Origin: Steinernema hermaphroditum
Taxonomy: Eukaryota > Nematoda > Chromadorea > Rhabditida > Steinernematidae
Length of the DNA stretch: 64,000 nucleotides
Assembly: GCA_030435675.1 (NCBI GenBank)
Contig: CM059624.1
Span: 12,362,769-12,426,768 of the forward strand
Direction of reading: 5' to 3'
A program made the position numbers and the translations under genes. Within the stretch, counting starts at the first letter, position 1; each line of letters begins with the position of its first letter. Of this stretch, positions 12,025 to 22,368 are shown one piece after another. The notes under the pieces are model-generated. The model did no database searches. It was not told the DNA's origin and worked only from the letters and a program-made list of their open reading frames with translations.

Positions 12025-13262
12025 ATGGACTGCTCAGCGGAAGCTAAAGGAAACTGTTCGCGCAAAATTGTTAGCTCGGGTAGGTCCCACTGAACCATTG
12101 ATCACTAAACATTCGATGTGGTTTTAGGTGTGTTTTCAAATGCTCCCGTACTCCAGATATCTGTGTCGGTGATGAATTTATCGCTGGTCCTATTAATAGT
12201 CATCATGTCGCAAAAAATCAACCGGAATGACATGAGCAGGCTCTACACTCTGTGGCTCTTCTTAGCCCACGCACCAAATGACGTCCTTCAGATCGTGATC
12301 AGCATATTGCAACTTCTAGATTTAGTCGATTCTTCGGGGAACTATTACAGATACCAGTGAGATTCCTCCTCTTCTCCCGATTGAACACTAATCTTTCTAG
12401 GGTTGACTGGATTCAGATGAGTGGAAAACTCCTTGTGGACATCGCAAATCAAGTCTACCGTATTCTGGCATTGATCATGGTCACCGGCACATTCATGTCC
12501 TATAAATTTCCCCTGCTCTTTCCGAAGTTCCTTCATCCTGCGTGAGTAGACGTGTTCTGTCGCCGTTTACGTCCTCTTTAGACGTCGAAATATGCTCTAT
12601 ACAGCCGGACTAGTGTTCATTTGCTGTCAATCGGTTCTGAGCAATCTGCACACGATTCACATGGCGCTGTACGCCTACAAATATTTGGGCTTTGTCTTGG
12701 CCGATGGATCGTACTATTTTCTCAAGTTCCTCGAACTTGCGCCTATGATACTACTTCTGATCATGCACATTTCGGTAGGACTCAAACGAGCCTTTGTAGT
12801 ATTCGGCTTCAGTCCATCTCAGCGATCTTGAGCTACACAAAGCAGAGAGTGAATCAAGGCGCCTCCATGGCTCGACACAGAAGACAACTTGTGTCGGCGA
12901 TCATCTACGCCACCACACCCAATCTTCTTCTTTTCCCAACTGTCCTCACAGGAATCTGCAACATAATCCTCAGCACCATGACCACTGAACAGAAGGTCGA
13001 GGGGAACCCTATGGTGGAGACGTCCAAGATCTTCAACACTATAAATCGCTACTGTATCTACGTAAGGATCACCAGGAAATAACGTTCCAATAGATTCCTT
13101 CAGATCCGCCTGCCAGTCATCACTGTTTCCACTTTCATCGCTTTCACCGCCTACCGTAACCTTCTCGCATTTATCCCTTTGCCTTGTTTCAACAAAGCGG
13201 TCTACAAGGTTCACACTTTGAGTAATATTTCTCACCATACCGCAAACAATAACTACCGATAA
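12025..13262 (+). CDS. Serpentine 7TM chemoreceptor-like gene C
   Basis: Exons 12025-12079, 12128-12356, 12401-12541, 12582-12774, 12813-13061 and 13104-13262 join to 341 residues. The N-terminal tail is MDCSAEAKGNCSRKIVSSG, with an NCS glycosylation site and paired cysteines. Seven membrane segments follow, including RNDMSRLYTLWLFLAHAPND, ANQVYRILALIMVTGTFMSY, APMILLLIMHI and AIIYATTPNLLLFPTVLTG. All five introns are 40-48 bp with GT..AG ends. Exon 5, intron 5 and most of exon 6 are almost identical to gene D while exons 2-4 are clearly diverged. The C-terminus (KAVYKVHTLSNISHHTANNN) differs from that of D. Expected role: chemosensory GPCR. Confidence 0.9.
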
Positions 13263-13380
13263 TTGCAGTTGAACAATCTCGATAGTTCAGTTTACTTGTG
13301 TAAACGTCGTAACAAATGAATTTGCTTGCTGCCTGAATTAATAAAATGGCGAGCAACATGGAACATAACCAAGGTTTCAT
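13189..13380 (-). CDS. Possible small secreted cysteine-rich protein, antisense to the end of gene C
   Basis: The frame starts MKPWLCSMLLAILLIQAASK, a good signal-peptide pattern, followed by a cysteine-spaced stretch FICYDVYTSKLNYRDC and then SYCLRYGEK. The C..C..YC spacing recalls the nematode ET-module or Ly6-like secreted families. A plausible donor (TATG/GTGAGA) near 13236 suggests only the first exon is visible. Further exons would have to lie antisense to gene C, which weakens the case. It overlaps the last coding bases of C by 20-70 bp. It may equally be a relic or a chance frame. Confidence 0.3.
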   Translation of the reverse strand: MKPWLCSMLLAILLIQAASKFICYDVYTSKLNYRDCSTAIIGSYCLRYGEKYYSKCEPCRPLC

Positions 13381-14686
13381 TGATCGATACAATTATAAGA
13401 ACAGTCAGTTTGCACGACTGGATCTGCATCAGTTTTGTTTAAAAATTCAAAAGACATCTTCAAGAATGATCACCGCTCGACTCCACCGCGACACCCTCTC
13501 AAACCGAACGATGGGAATCCATCTCCTCTGCCATGCTCCATCATCTCGTTACCATCGGATTTAGCTCTTTGACGGGCACGATGGAATAAATGGGATTCAT
13601 TCTTGGATCCTTCAATTTCAACACCGTGCCCTGCAGTGAAGAAAGATACGACTACGATGTTCTACGATGGTCTACGCATTCGACACTCATGATCGATCCC
13701 TCCGTCGCTCTCTGAGCGTCTGGTTGTTGTGACGGAAAACCCTGTGGCAGTTGAGAGTCTCCCGGCTTCCAGAGGGAACTGGAACACCCGGAAGCCGTAG
13801 TCCCACCACCGCTGACAACAAGATTTCCGACGCCAAGTATTCAGCTGTGTGAGAAGTCAACCTGAAGGTCGCCAACGCTCTGAAGACACCAGCACCGTCG
13901 AAGACGCAATTTCCGGACGACCTTTAAAGGACTTCGAAGCAGGCACGAGCTCTGAAGCCACCTCTTTGTTCTAAATGCCCCGAGAAGGAGACGCCAGGAA
14001 TGAAGCCGCTTGCAAGACATTATGTTCTAATTCAATTAGGAGGAAGCGATCGGAGATGAATAAGAAGAGTCTCCACACCGTTTGATAAACGATAAATGAG
14101 CAGAACCGAACTGGAGATAGGATCTGGTGATGGTTGGAACCAAGATACGATTTGAAATTCAGTGCCAAAGTGTGAATTTTTGATATGTGTTCATTGTCAT
14201 TTTAAAGAACAGTTCAAACGTTTAAATGCACTTCGTTGATGCCTTCAATTTCAAGCAGATGGATGGACGTACATCTGGGTCGTCCGAAAGTATTACATCT
14301 CCTGTCGGCATGTCGGATCCAGAGTGGAAAATAAATCCTGGCAATTTTTTTGCCCGATAAATTCTACATTTAGTAGGCCCCGTCTTTCCAAGACAAGTTT
14401 GAAAACCGAGGGCAAATGATACTTTACCTAGCCCATTTCTGTGTCCGCCACTGTAGAGATATAAACACAAAACGTTCTTCAGCTCGAACATATCCACTAA
14501 TTACCTTTCCAAGAATTCATCTCGTTTTCTTGTAACCGTTAAACAATCACATTCTCGTTTCATACGTGCACAATCTTGTGTCAAATATTGTTGTGTGCAA
14601 AAGGTGTGGCCTTTACCGAACCACAAGGCGACATTAAATTACCGAAGCACCTGCTGTTCTTTTAAACACTTAGCTAGTGTTCGGCG
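13263..14686. other. Intergenic stretch between receptor genes C and D
   Basis: Holds an R-repeat copy at about 13480-13960. No gene supported apart from the antisense candidate at its left edge. Open frames near 13971 and 14222 show no domain. Confidence 0.5.
13480..13960 (-). repeat. Dispersed repeat R, copy 3
   Basis: Minus-strand reading shares with 38830-39295 the blocks AGCGTTGGCGACCTTCAGGT, TGACTTCTCAC, CTTGTTGTCAGCGGTGGTGG, GACTACGGCTTCCGGGTG and CAACTGCCACAGGGTTTTCC. The left part shares ACCGCTCGACTC and GATGGGAATCCA with the copy at 33540-33870. Confidence 0.75.
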
Positions 14687-15987
14687 ATGGACTGCTCCAG
14701 CACAGCCGAAAAACAGCTAAACTGCGTCAGTTCACGTCAGATTGCCAATGTTGGTGAGTGTGGCCCATCCAGTCATTCATTTTGAACACAATGATTTAGG
14801 CGTGTTCTCCAGCAATCCACCGCTTCAAATAAGCATCTCAACCATGAATTTGTCATTGGTGCTGCTGATTGTTATGGTTTCGGCAAAAATCGACCGAACC
14901 GATATGAGTAAACTCTACAATCTTTGGCTCTTCCTGGCTCACGCGCCAAGTGACGTCATTCAAATCGTCATCAGCATCTTGCAGCTGATTGGTTTAGTCG
15001 ACTCGTCAGGAAATTATTATAGAGATACGTAAGATAACTAGGGTACATAAAGGGATAGGGACTAGAGTCGTTCCATCAAGGGTGACCACCATTATTGGCT
15101 TTCTATTGGGTCTTTCAGCGTCGATTGGGCCCAAGTCGTGGGAAAAATATTCACCGATATGTCCAATCAAGCCTATCGAATTCTTGCCTTGATTATGGTT
15201 ACAGCTACGTTCATGGCGTACAAGTACCCCTTCTTCTTTCCGAAGTTTCTCCACCCTTCGTAAGCTATTGTCCACTTGTGAGTAAAGCGAATACGGTACC
15301 TAGACGAAGGAATACGTTCTACCTTATTGGTTTCATCTTCATCCTCGTCCAGTCACTGCTGAGCAACATCTATTCCGCTCATATCATTCACTATTCGACC
15401 ACCTACATACCAGTGGCCTTAGCAGATGCGCTGTACTACTTGATTCAACTCCTCCAAATGGGGCCCATGATTCTACTATGGATAATGCATTTCCTGGTAC
15501 GAATACGCGACGATGTCTCTAGAAACACCCTTTTCAGTCCATCTCAGCGATCTTGAGCTATACAAAGCAGAGAGTGAATCAAGGCGCCTCCATGGCTCGA
15601 CACAGAAGACAACTTGTGTCGGCGATTATCTACGCCACCACTCCCAATCTTCTTCTTTTCCCAACTGTCCTCACAGGAATCTGCAACATAATCCTCAGCA
15701 CCATGACCACTGAACAAAAGGTCGAGGGGAACCCTATGGTGGAGACGTCCAAGATCTTCAACACCATAAATCGATACTGTATCTATGTAAGGATCACCAG
15801 GAAACAACGTTCCACTAGATTCCTTCAGATCCGCCTGCCAGTCATCACTGTTTCCACTTTCATCGCTTTCACCGCCTACCGTAACCTTCTCGCATTTATC
15901 CCTTTGCCTTGTTTTAAGAAAATGCTCATCAGAGTCACGGCGATAAGTAATTTATCGCAGCCAACGGCGAGCAATAATAATCGGTAA
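14687..15987 (+). CDS. Serpentine 7TM chemoreceptor-like gene D
   Basis: Exons 14687-14753, 14800-15028, 15119-15259, 15304-15496, 15538-15786 and 15829-15987 join to 345 residues. The N-terminus reads MDCSSTAEKQLNCVSSRQIA. Membrane segments follow the same order as in B and C, for example RTDMSKLYNLWLFLAHAPSD, QAYRILALIMVTATFMAYKY, MGPMILLWIMHFLV and AIIYATTPNLLLFPTVLTG. All exon lengths except the first equal those of C. The introns are 41-90 bp. The last third, including intron 5, is a near-copy of gene C. Expected role: plasma-membrane chemosensory GPCR; receptor class not assigned. Confidence 0.9.
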
Positions 15988-17077
15988 TTGCAGTCGAAAA
16001 GTCGCCGATTTCTTGACATGGAAATTTGAGAAAATAATTTCAACGTTTTCTGTGATAAACATAATGAGAGATTACGTGATTTCCAGGAAGAGGCTCTTTT
16101 GAAACTGCAGTGACTTTGATCTCATACGTGAGTGTTCTACAACAGCTGAAAAGGGGCGTTGACGAGGCAGGCATGGCGTCGAAATTGGTTTAGTGTGCTT
16201 TGGTGTTGCCTTGTAGATGATGTTATCTTGGATGGCCGAGTATTTCTATGCCGCAAACAGTGGTCGGACCGAAATCAGGGATTCGAAGCGGATGTTTTAC
16301 ATCAGTAATTGTGTGGTGCAGTTTTCAACATTTGTCCTATGAAGAAGGCGAAAATGGCCTTCTGCGGTGTGTTTCAACTAAGCTCCGAAGGGTTATCACC
16401 CGATGCTTGTTAACATTCGAGCTTCCGCAACCCTAATCTTAGCACATTTCGTGCGCTTCTCACAAAGTCATGACGGTTTTTGCGGATTTAAAACACTCCA
16501 CTTTCTCGCCAGCTCACTTTTCGCAAAAGAGAACGGACTATAGCTGTTATAACTCTGCGAGAGGTGCAAATGTGCTAAGATTATATGCATACAATACACG
16601 GAAGCTCGACGAGCACTTCTGTCGAAGTGGAATTTTGAAAAACTCGTGCTTCCGGTGCAAAAATCTGGAAGAGGTCGCTAATTTTGAAGTCATGTGTTTT
16701 CTGCAGCCGGTCTCGACAGGAACACCCTGATTGGCCGGTATTCAGAGTACGGTATTGACACAATTCCGCTCCAGCATACAGTTATCAACATTTCTGAGAA
16801 ATCGTGGCGCGCGTGGAACGTCGAATCGTTGCAAAATTTTACACTTTCGCTATATAGACAACAAGTAATTGTCTGCAGACATGAAGCGCTGTGTGCAAAA
16901 CAGCAGACTTCATTTGTCCCCTCTTGAGAACGCGTGAGTTAGTCGGAGCGGTTGCGTCGGCGTCGGCTGGTGGCAGCTCGAGGTCAAACGGTGGGAATCA
17001 AGGAAGTTCGCCTGCACGCATGCACTGTGACAGTAATCGTCTATTTCAGTTCAAGTTCGTGATTGACCGTACAAGCA
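15988..17077. other. Intergenic stretch upstream of the proline-rich gene
   Basis: No supported coding region. Near the right end a donor-like CGC/GTGAGT (about 16931) and an acceptor-like TATTTCAG (about 17050) could frame a 5'-UTR intron of the proline-rich gene that starts at 17078. Confidence 0.4.
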
Positions 17078-17917
17078 ATGGCTGACAACTACGAACCGCT
17101 TGGTCCGGCGCTTGCAGGCATACCTGCTCCGCCTCCTCCTATGGCGCCTCCGGCACTTGGAATTCCGCCTGCTCCGCCTCCTATACCGCCCCCGGCATTT
17201 GGAATCTCGCCTGCTCCACCTCCGTTAGTGCCTCCAGCATTTGGAATTTCACCTGTTCCGCCTCCTAGGGCGCCTCCGGCATTTGGAATCTCGCCTGTTC
17301 CGCCTCCTAGGGCGCCTCCGGCATTTGGAATCTCGCCTGTTCCGCCTCCTAGGGCGCCTCCGGCATTTGGAATCTCGCCTGTTCCGCCTCCTAGGGCGCC
17401 TCCGGCATTTGGAATCCCGCCTGCTCCGCCTCCGATAGTGCCTCCGGCATTTGGAATTCCGCCTGCTCCGCTTCCGATAGTGCCTCCGGCGCCTCATCCA
17501 CCGGAAAATGTGCCGTCTCCGCCTCCGCCCGTCAGCACCGACTACTTCGATTTGAAGAAGCCTGCGAAATCAGCCGAAACCAAAAAAACTCCGTCGACCA
17601 CGAAGACCGGGACAAAGACGAAGAGCAAAGAATCGCAGGCCACGGACCTGAACACTTATGTAGAATCTCCTCAAAGCCCGAAACCAGCCAGCAAGGACGG
17701 TAAGATTAAGAAGACGAAAGCGAAACCGAAAACGAAGCAGAAGAAAGATGCAACAGATGAGGACGACAAAGAAGGTGGGGATGCGTCAAAACCACAGCCG
17801 AAAACAACGAAGCAGAAAGTCATTATCGGTATCCTCACTGTTCTTTTCATCATTTTCCTCGTTTTGCTGATCTTAGCCGTTGTTGCACTTGCAACGGGTA
17901 TTGACTATGTGGGTTGA
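17078..17917 (+). CDS. Proline-rich repeat protein with lysine-rich linker and C-terminal membrane anchor
   Basis: A single exon of 279 residues, counted from ATG GCT GAC; the frame is open a little further upstream without ATG. Residues about 10-140 are built of nine or so 14-residue units of the form PPAFGISPVPPPRA; four consecutive units are identical in protein and nearly so in DNA. Then come a Ser/Thr/Lys-rich linker and a very basic stretch (KIKKTKAKPKTKQKK). One hydrophobic segment near the C-terminus (IIGILTVLFIIFLVLLILAV) is followed by about ten residues. There is no signal peptide, so a tail-anchored or cytoplasmic-facing topology is likely. Proline runs of this kind bind SH3, WW or profilin-type partners in other proteins; no specific function is inferred. 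It is convergent with the lysine-rich membrane protein gene on the opposite strand. Confidence 0.75.
   Translation: MADNYEPLGPALAGIPAPPPPMAPPALGIPPAPPPIPPPAFGISPAPPPLVPPAFGISPVPPPRAPPAFGISPVPPPRAPPAFGISPVPPPRAPPAFGISPVPPPRAPPAFGIPPAPPPIVPPAFGIPPAPLPIVPPAPHPPENVPSPPPPVSTDYFDLKKPAKSAETKKTPSTTKTGTKTKSKESQATDLNTYVESPQSPKPASKDGKIKKTKAKPKTKQKKDATDEDDKEGGDASKPQPKTTKQKVIIGILTVLFIIFLVLLILAVVALATGIDYVG
17213..17450 (+). repeat. 42-bp coding tandem repeat
   Basis: The unit contains CCTGTTCCGCCTCCTAGGGC and GCCTCCGGCATTTGGAATCT. Four consecutive units are essentially identical, flanked by diverged ones. It encodes the PPAFGISPVPPPRA repeat of the proline-rich protein. The near-identity points to recent expansion and possible length polymorphism. 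Confidence 0.9.
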
Positions 17918-18142
17918 TTGTTTCGCAAGAAATGCACTGCTGAATGTCATTACTGATGCAGATAAAACTTTACTCATACTGTGTTTTAGGTCATACTTTT
18001 GACCAAGGCAGCTAAGATGCGTGGAATTCGGGTTTGGTTTGTATTTACGCTGTTTTATGCTCGGGAATAGTGTAGATTTTCGAATAGCAAACGTTGTCCA
18101 ACCAGGTATGTTTATTCAGCGCACGACCACACATAATCTACA

Positions 18143-18621
18143 TCACTTCTCGTCAGTTGCAGGAGGCGATGTAGACGGATCAGCGTTGGTTCCCGGGCTC
18201 GGCATCGCTTCCGCTGTCGGCTCGACAGAAACCGAATCCTCCGTTGTCATCTCACTGTTTGCCTTCTTATTCTTTTTTTGCTTCGATCGATTCGCCGATT
18301 TCTTCTTCGACTTCTTTTTTTCAACTTTCTTATCCAACCTCGGGAATTCTATAATTTCCGCTTCGCTGTCCTCTCTCTGAGTCTTTTCCCACTCCATCTG
18401 CATCTTGCGAATGTCTGGTGCGTCTTCTTTCTCTATCTTAGGCGGGGGCAGTTCCTTTGGCTTTGGTTTAACAGCTAAATAGGGGGATCATTTTTGATCC
18501 GAGAAAGACACTAACCTTTTGGCTTCTTCATCGAGTATCTCCCTTGACCTTTGGTTACTCGTTCTACATTGTGGTAGATTACGGCTCCTACCGCCACCGA
18601 AAGGGCAATAAAACCGATCAT
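18143..18621 (-). CDS. Small lysine-rich single-span membrane protein
   Basis: Exons 18621-18516 and 18474-18143 join in phase to 145 residues. The N-terminus MIGFIALSVAVGAVIYHNVE is a membrane span, followed directly by a basic and proline-rich stretch (MKKPKAVKPKPKELPPPKIE), a charged helix-like part, a lysine cluster (KKVEKKKSKKKSANRSKQKK) and a Ser/Thr/Pro-rich acidic tail. The reading frame stays open upstream of the chosen ATG to a TGA, so an upstream exon could add residues. The protein is not recognised. Its neighbour at 17078-17917 also joins a single membrane span to a lysine-rich, proline-bearing tail, and the two genes converge. Confidence 0.65.
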
Positions 18622-18889
18622 CAGAGGAGAGAGACTGCTCCACGAAGACGACCTCCACCCGGCTGCTCAGTTGTCAGAGTGCTGGGAGGTGGCAACTCCG
18701 GCAGTACAGTGGTAGTCTAGACAGTGCCGTTTAGACTGCAGTTGCAGGAGAAATGGTGAATGTCACGTAGAACGCTTCTGTCGCTAGACGTACATATACG
18801 TCTGGATTTGTATGGATTATTTTCATCGGAATTTGCCTTACAGACTCGATGTAAGTCGTGGTAAGAGTACTTCCATTCATTTCATTCAT

Positions 18890-21800
18890 TTATTCAACTA
18901 AGTTCGATATTCCTAAATAATTCAGCCACGTTTTGCAGTAACAAAGCGGCCTGAGATCTTCGTAGTCCTCCACACACGCCCCCTGTTGACCGTATCTGTT
19001 GATTCTCTCGAATCTCTTCGTCATCATCGATATCCGCAGCTCTCCTCCGTTTCTCAACACTTCGACGTATCCCATGAATTCGCCGTAACTCGGCTGCACG
19101 GTGACCGTAAGCCTATAGATCTCCCTTGAATCGCCCAGCAGCAGTCGCTCGGCTACAGTCTTCTTGTGGACTATCGACATTTCGTAGCACAACGAGGTCA
19201 CATTGGCGTCGTCGATCATCTTCTGGAAGCTGGCCAAGACATGATCACCCATCATCTTGGATAATTTCGAGTTGCCGTCGAGTGGCGCGTCGACTTTCTT
19301 CCGGCACAAGCAGTATGGGAAGGGAATCCTCAAGGTCCCGCAGTCCCTCGGCTCGATCATCTTCTTCTGGAAGTAGCTGGAGCCATGGCTAATCTTGTAC
19401 AGATCTGTCGCTGGATTCAAGAGTTCGTCCAGTCTGTCATTCTCCAACAGCTAAAGAGTCGACGAAAACGGTGGGTGGAAGATAATAGAAAGTCACCTCT
19501 ACAACGTGCATCAAGCTCGCATATGTGTCGAAGTGAGTGATGAGCTTCTGTGCGTTCGCCTTCAGGACGCTAAGCAGTTGAGGTGTACGGTATTTCTTCG
19601 GCACGGACAACATGAAGAAGGGGTTGTTGTCCTCGATTTCTCCGACTTTCGTCTGCCTAATAGGTCCGTAGCGATCTCCGTGGTCGCCCATGATTATCAC
19701 AAAGGCGTTATTCAGCTGAATCGGCTCAGTGGTCTTGAGAGGAAACGTGTCAACTCACTCTTTCCTGGTGCTTCGTGATGAGGTCCCGAAAATATTCGTC
19801 GATATGGTAAAGGCCGTTGTTGATGCCATGGGTCAAGCCATTATTCCACATGAAGGCCATCTGCGATTCGTTCTTGTAGGCACTCAAAAAGTCATCGAAG
19901 TATCTTGTTGTGTCCACGTAAAGTTCATGACATTGCCTCTTGAAGTGTCGCAGGATTTCATAAGAATTCTCTTCGAGTCGGATTTGGAAAGGTCTGAAGA
20001 GATGCGTTGGACACCGCCGGAGACTACCTACTTCATGTAGTGCTTGGCGCCACCTCCGGATCGGGCGAATCCGGTACAGTTGGGCCAGTTGAGCGCGGCG
20101 CCGGCCCAGTCGTCGGACATCATCGTGTGATATCCCATGTCGCGGAGTCGACGTCCCCACCAGTTCTCATTGTCGGTGGCAATGTGACAACTTGCTTCCT
20201 GGTCCAGGTCGGTAACCAGTTCCTTTGAGTAGGGATTTTCTGGCATCTCCGTTATCTGTTTTCCTAAAGTTGGTTAAGTCGTTTAAGGTGCATGGAACGG
20301 GGCTCGCAAACCGCAAGGCTCGCAAACCTCAAAACGGTATGTCAAGAAGCTGCCACCCACAAGGTGTCCCAAAAAGAGACAAAAGGTCTAGCAGAAGTAT
20401 AGACAGATCATTCAGGAATTCAAATCGTGAGAACGGTCGGTTTAACTTTTCAACGTTTAATTCTGAGAGGGAACGGAGGCGAGACTGGCTGTACGGAACT
20501 CAGTAGACAGAGCTTTCTGTCTCGCCTGCCAAAAGGTACCCATTCAAATGGCTTGTCGAAGTGCAGTGAAATCGAGAGATCGTTTTGTCGACCGCTCCCA
20601 CGTTTGGATGCTCTCGGAAATGAATTCCCAGACGTTTCTCTAATATGCCCCTTTTGAGTCACTCTGTATCGCTTGTCCATCAGACAAACAATTCGGTTTC
20701 TGTCTGTACTTAGAGAGATGGTTATCGTAATCTGTTGTGTCTCGTTAGACCTTGAAGTATGCAAGATGTGACAATATGTATGCAAAAAAAAACTGGGATC
20801 AAGATGTAGCTTTAACTTCGGCCCCACCCCCACCATAAAACCAGCTTTTAGTTGCTTATCTCACCGAAAAGAAGCGCCCAGGCGTTGGGCCGACTATTCA
20901 GTCCCACTTTGTTGACGAAGGGGAAGTCGACCGCCTGATGCTGTTGTGTCATGTATCGATACGTTTTCCGCATCGACCGTAAGTATTGAGAATGCGAAGT
21001 AGAGTCGAATACAATGATATAGACGTTCGGTCGCTGATACTGAGTCGTGATCTTTCGTCCACGAATTTCTGTAAGGCCTACGGGATGGTTACCGTAATCT
21101 GTTGTGTCTCTAAATCGCGTCTACTATAGACAAAACCAGTTCACTTACTTTCTTTCGACTATCTGGGAGTGTAGCATTCGGTAATCGGCGTTGTTCTCTG
21201 GATCCGTGCCACACCGCACTTCGACGATATCTCTTTTTGCCTTAAAAGTAGAGATGTTCTCCCATTTAGAAGTGTTGTACTTCCAATCGTGGACATGGAC
21301 GAGTTCCCTGAAACGGGGATTAACCCGATTTCCTTCAAGGCGTTCCTACCGTGCCTGGCAAACATATCCATTGGGCAGACGAGTTCCAAGTTCCAAGTGG
21401 ACCCAACCGTTCTGGAAGCGGGTTATCTGGGGACGTTTGGACTTGCACGAGGGTCTGTCATTTGGATCGTCGAACTTGAGTATCTCAGGATGCCAAACGT
21501 TTAATAGAGGTATTTCACACCGCGGAAATGAAGAGTTTGAGATCCCACTCAGTACGTATATCGTTTCTGTAAGGTGAATGTGAATAAAAATCAACTATTC
21601 TAGGTCTACATGGAAGCTGTAACATTAGTTCGCATTAGCCATGTAACAGGGAAGCCTTGGGAAGCCTTTTACTGGAAAAAAATTGAACATTAGCACGCAG
21701 TACGCGTGTTTGTTTCAATATCATGGTCTCGATGCGACCTACCGAAGGATCGCGATCATTCGTCTCAGTTTCCTGCTTTTTTGGGGCGAAATACGTGCTT

Positions 21801-22368
21801 CAATTCTATTTTATTTATTTCTTGAAAATTACTATGTTCAACAGGTAGGTATCAAACATGGATGGCTGGAAAAACGTAGGTAAGGGTAATCACGGCGTGA
21901 CCAGCCATGACTTGCAGTTTTTTTCCATTTTCACTAAACGATGTCCATGGATAGCCCATGAAAACTATGAGGCTATCCGAGAAACTATGTTCATAGGAAC
22001 ATTAAAAACGGGGCAGAACGGTTTTCAGAAGGTTCTTCGGTTTCACCACCGTGTTCATCGACCCCGAACACTCGAGTGGATACGGTGTCAACCGGTGAAT
22101 ATGGGAGGGGTATATCTTAATTTCTTGGTATTCTTTTATGCACACATTCATTTCGTTTTGCCAAACCATTTTTGGCTAATTATAGTACTATAGCCCTGGA
22201 CACAAGCAATATCACTGACCGTTTTCGTTGTATACTTCATCTACATTGGAATACAGTAGGAATAGGGTAATCAGAAGGATGGACGCACAGATGAACAGCG
22301 CTGAAAGGTAAATAACAACACATACAAGTATATCATGCAAACGTACCTCTTCTCTTCTTCACTTTCAT
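18890..22368 (-). CDS. DUF229 family type II membrane protein 1
   Basis: Nine exons, read as 22368-22347, 22300-22220, 21566-21350, 21307-21149, 21109-20865, 20263-20032, 19993-19759, 19715-19497 and 19450-18890, join without phase conflict to 656 residues. After MKVKKRR comes a signal-anchor (LFICASILLITLFLLYS). The DUF229 core shows RPNVYIIVFDSTSHSQYLRS, SRPNAW, a HIDE motif at the end of exon 7 and IMGDHGDRYGPIR, the positions expected to bind metal in the alkaline-phosphatase-like fold. The C-terminal region carries RDCGTLRIPFPYCLC and ends ACVEDYEDLRPLCYCKTWLN. It is the most diverged member here and is oriented head-to-head with the other four. Intron 5 hosts a MITE. The TAA stop lies inside an AATAAA hexamer. 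Substrate unknown; an extracellular or luminal hydrolase is an inference from the fold. Confidence 0.88.
20359..20670. mobile_element. MITE with mariner-like terminal inverted repeats
   Basis: The left end ACAAGGTGTCCCAAAAAGAG and the reverse complement of the right end ACAGAGTGACTCAAAAGGGG match at most positions. The element is about 310 bp, has no transposase frame and sits inside intron 5 of DUF229 gene 1. TA follows the right end; the left TA is not intact. Confidence 0.6.

Noticed and set aside
16470..16763. Plus and minus frames of 60-86 codons near 16.5 kb
   Set aside because: No domain, no splice partners; the two strands are equally open.
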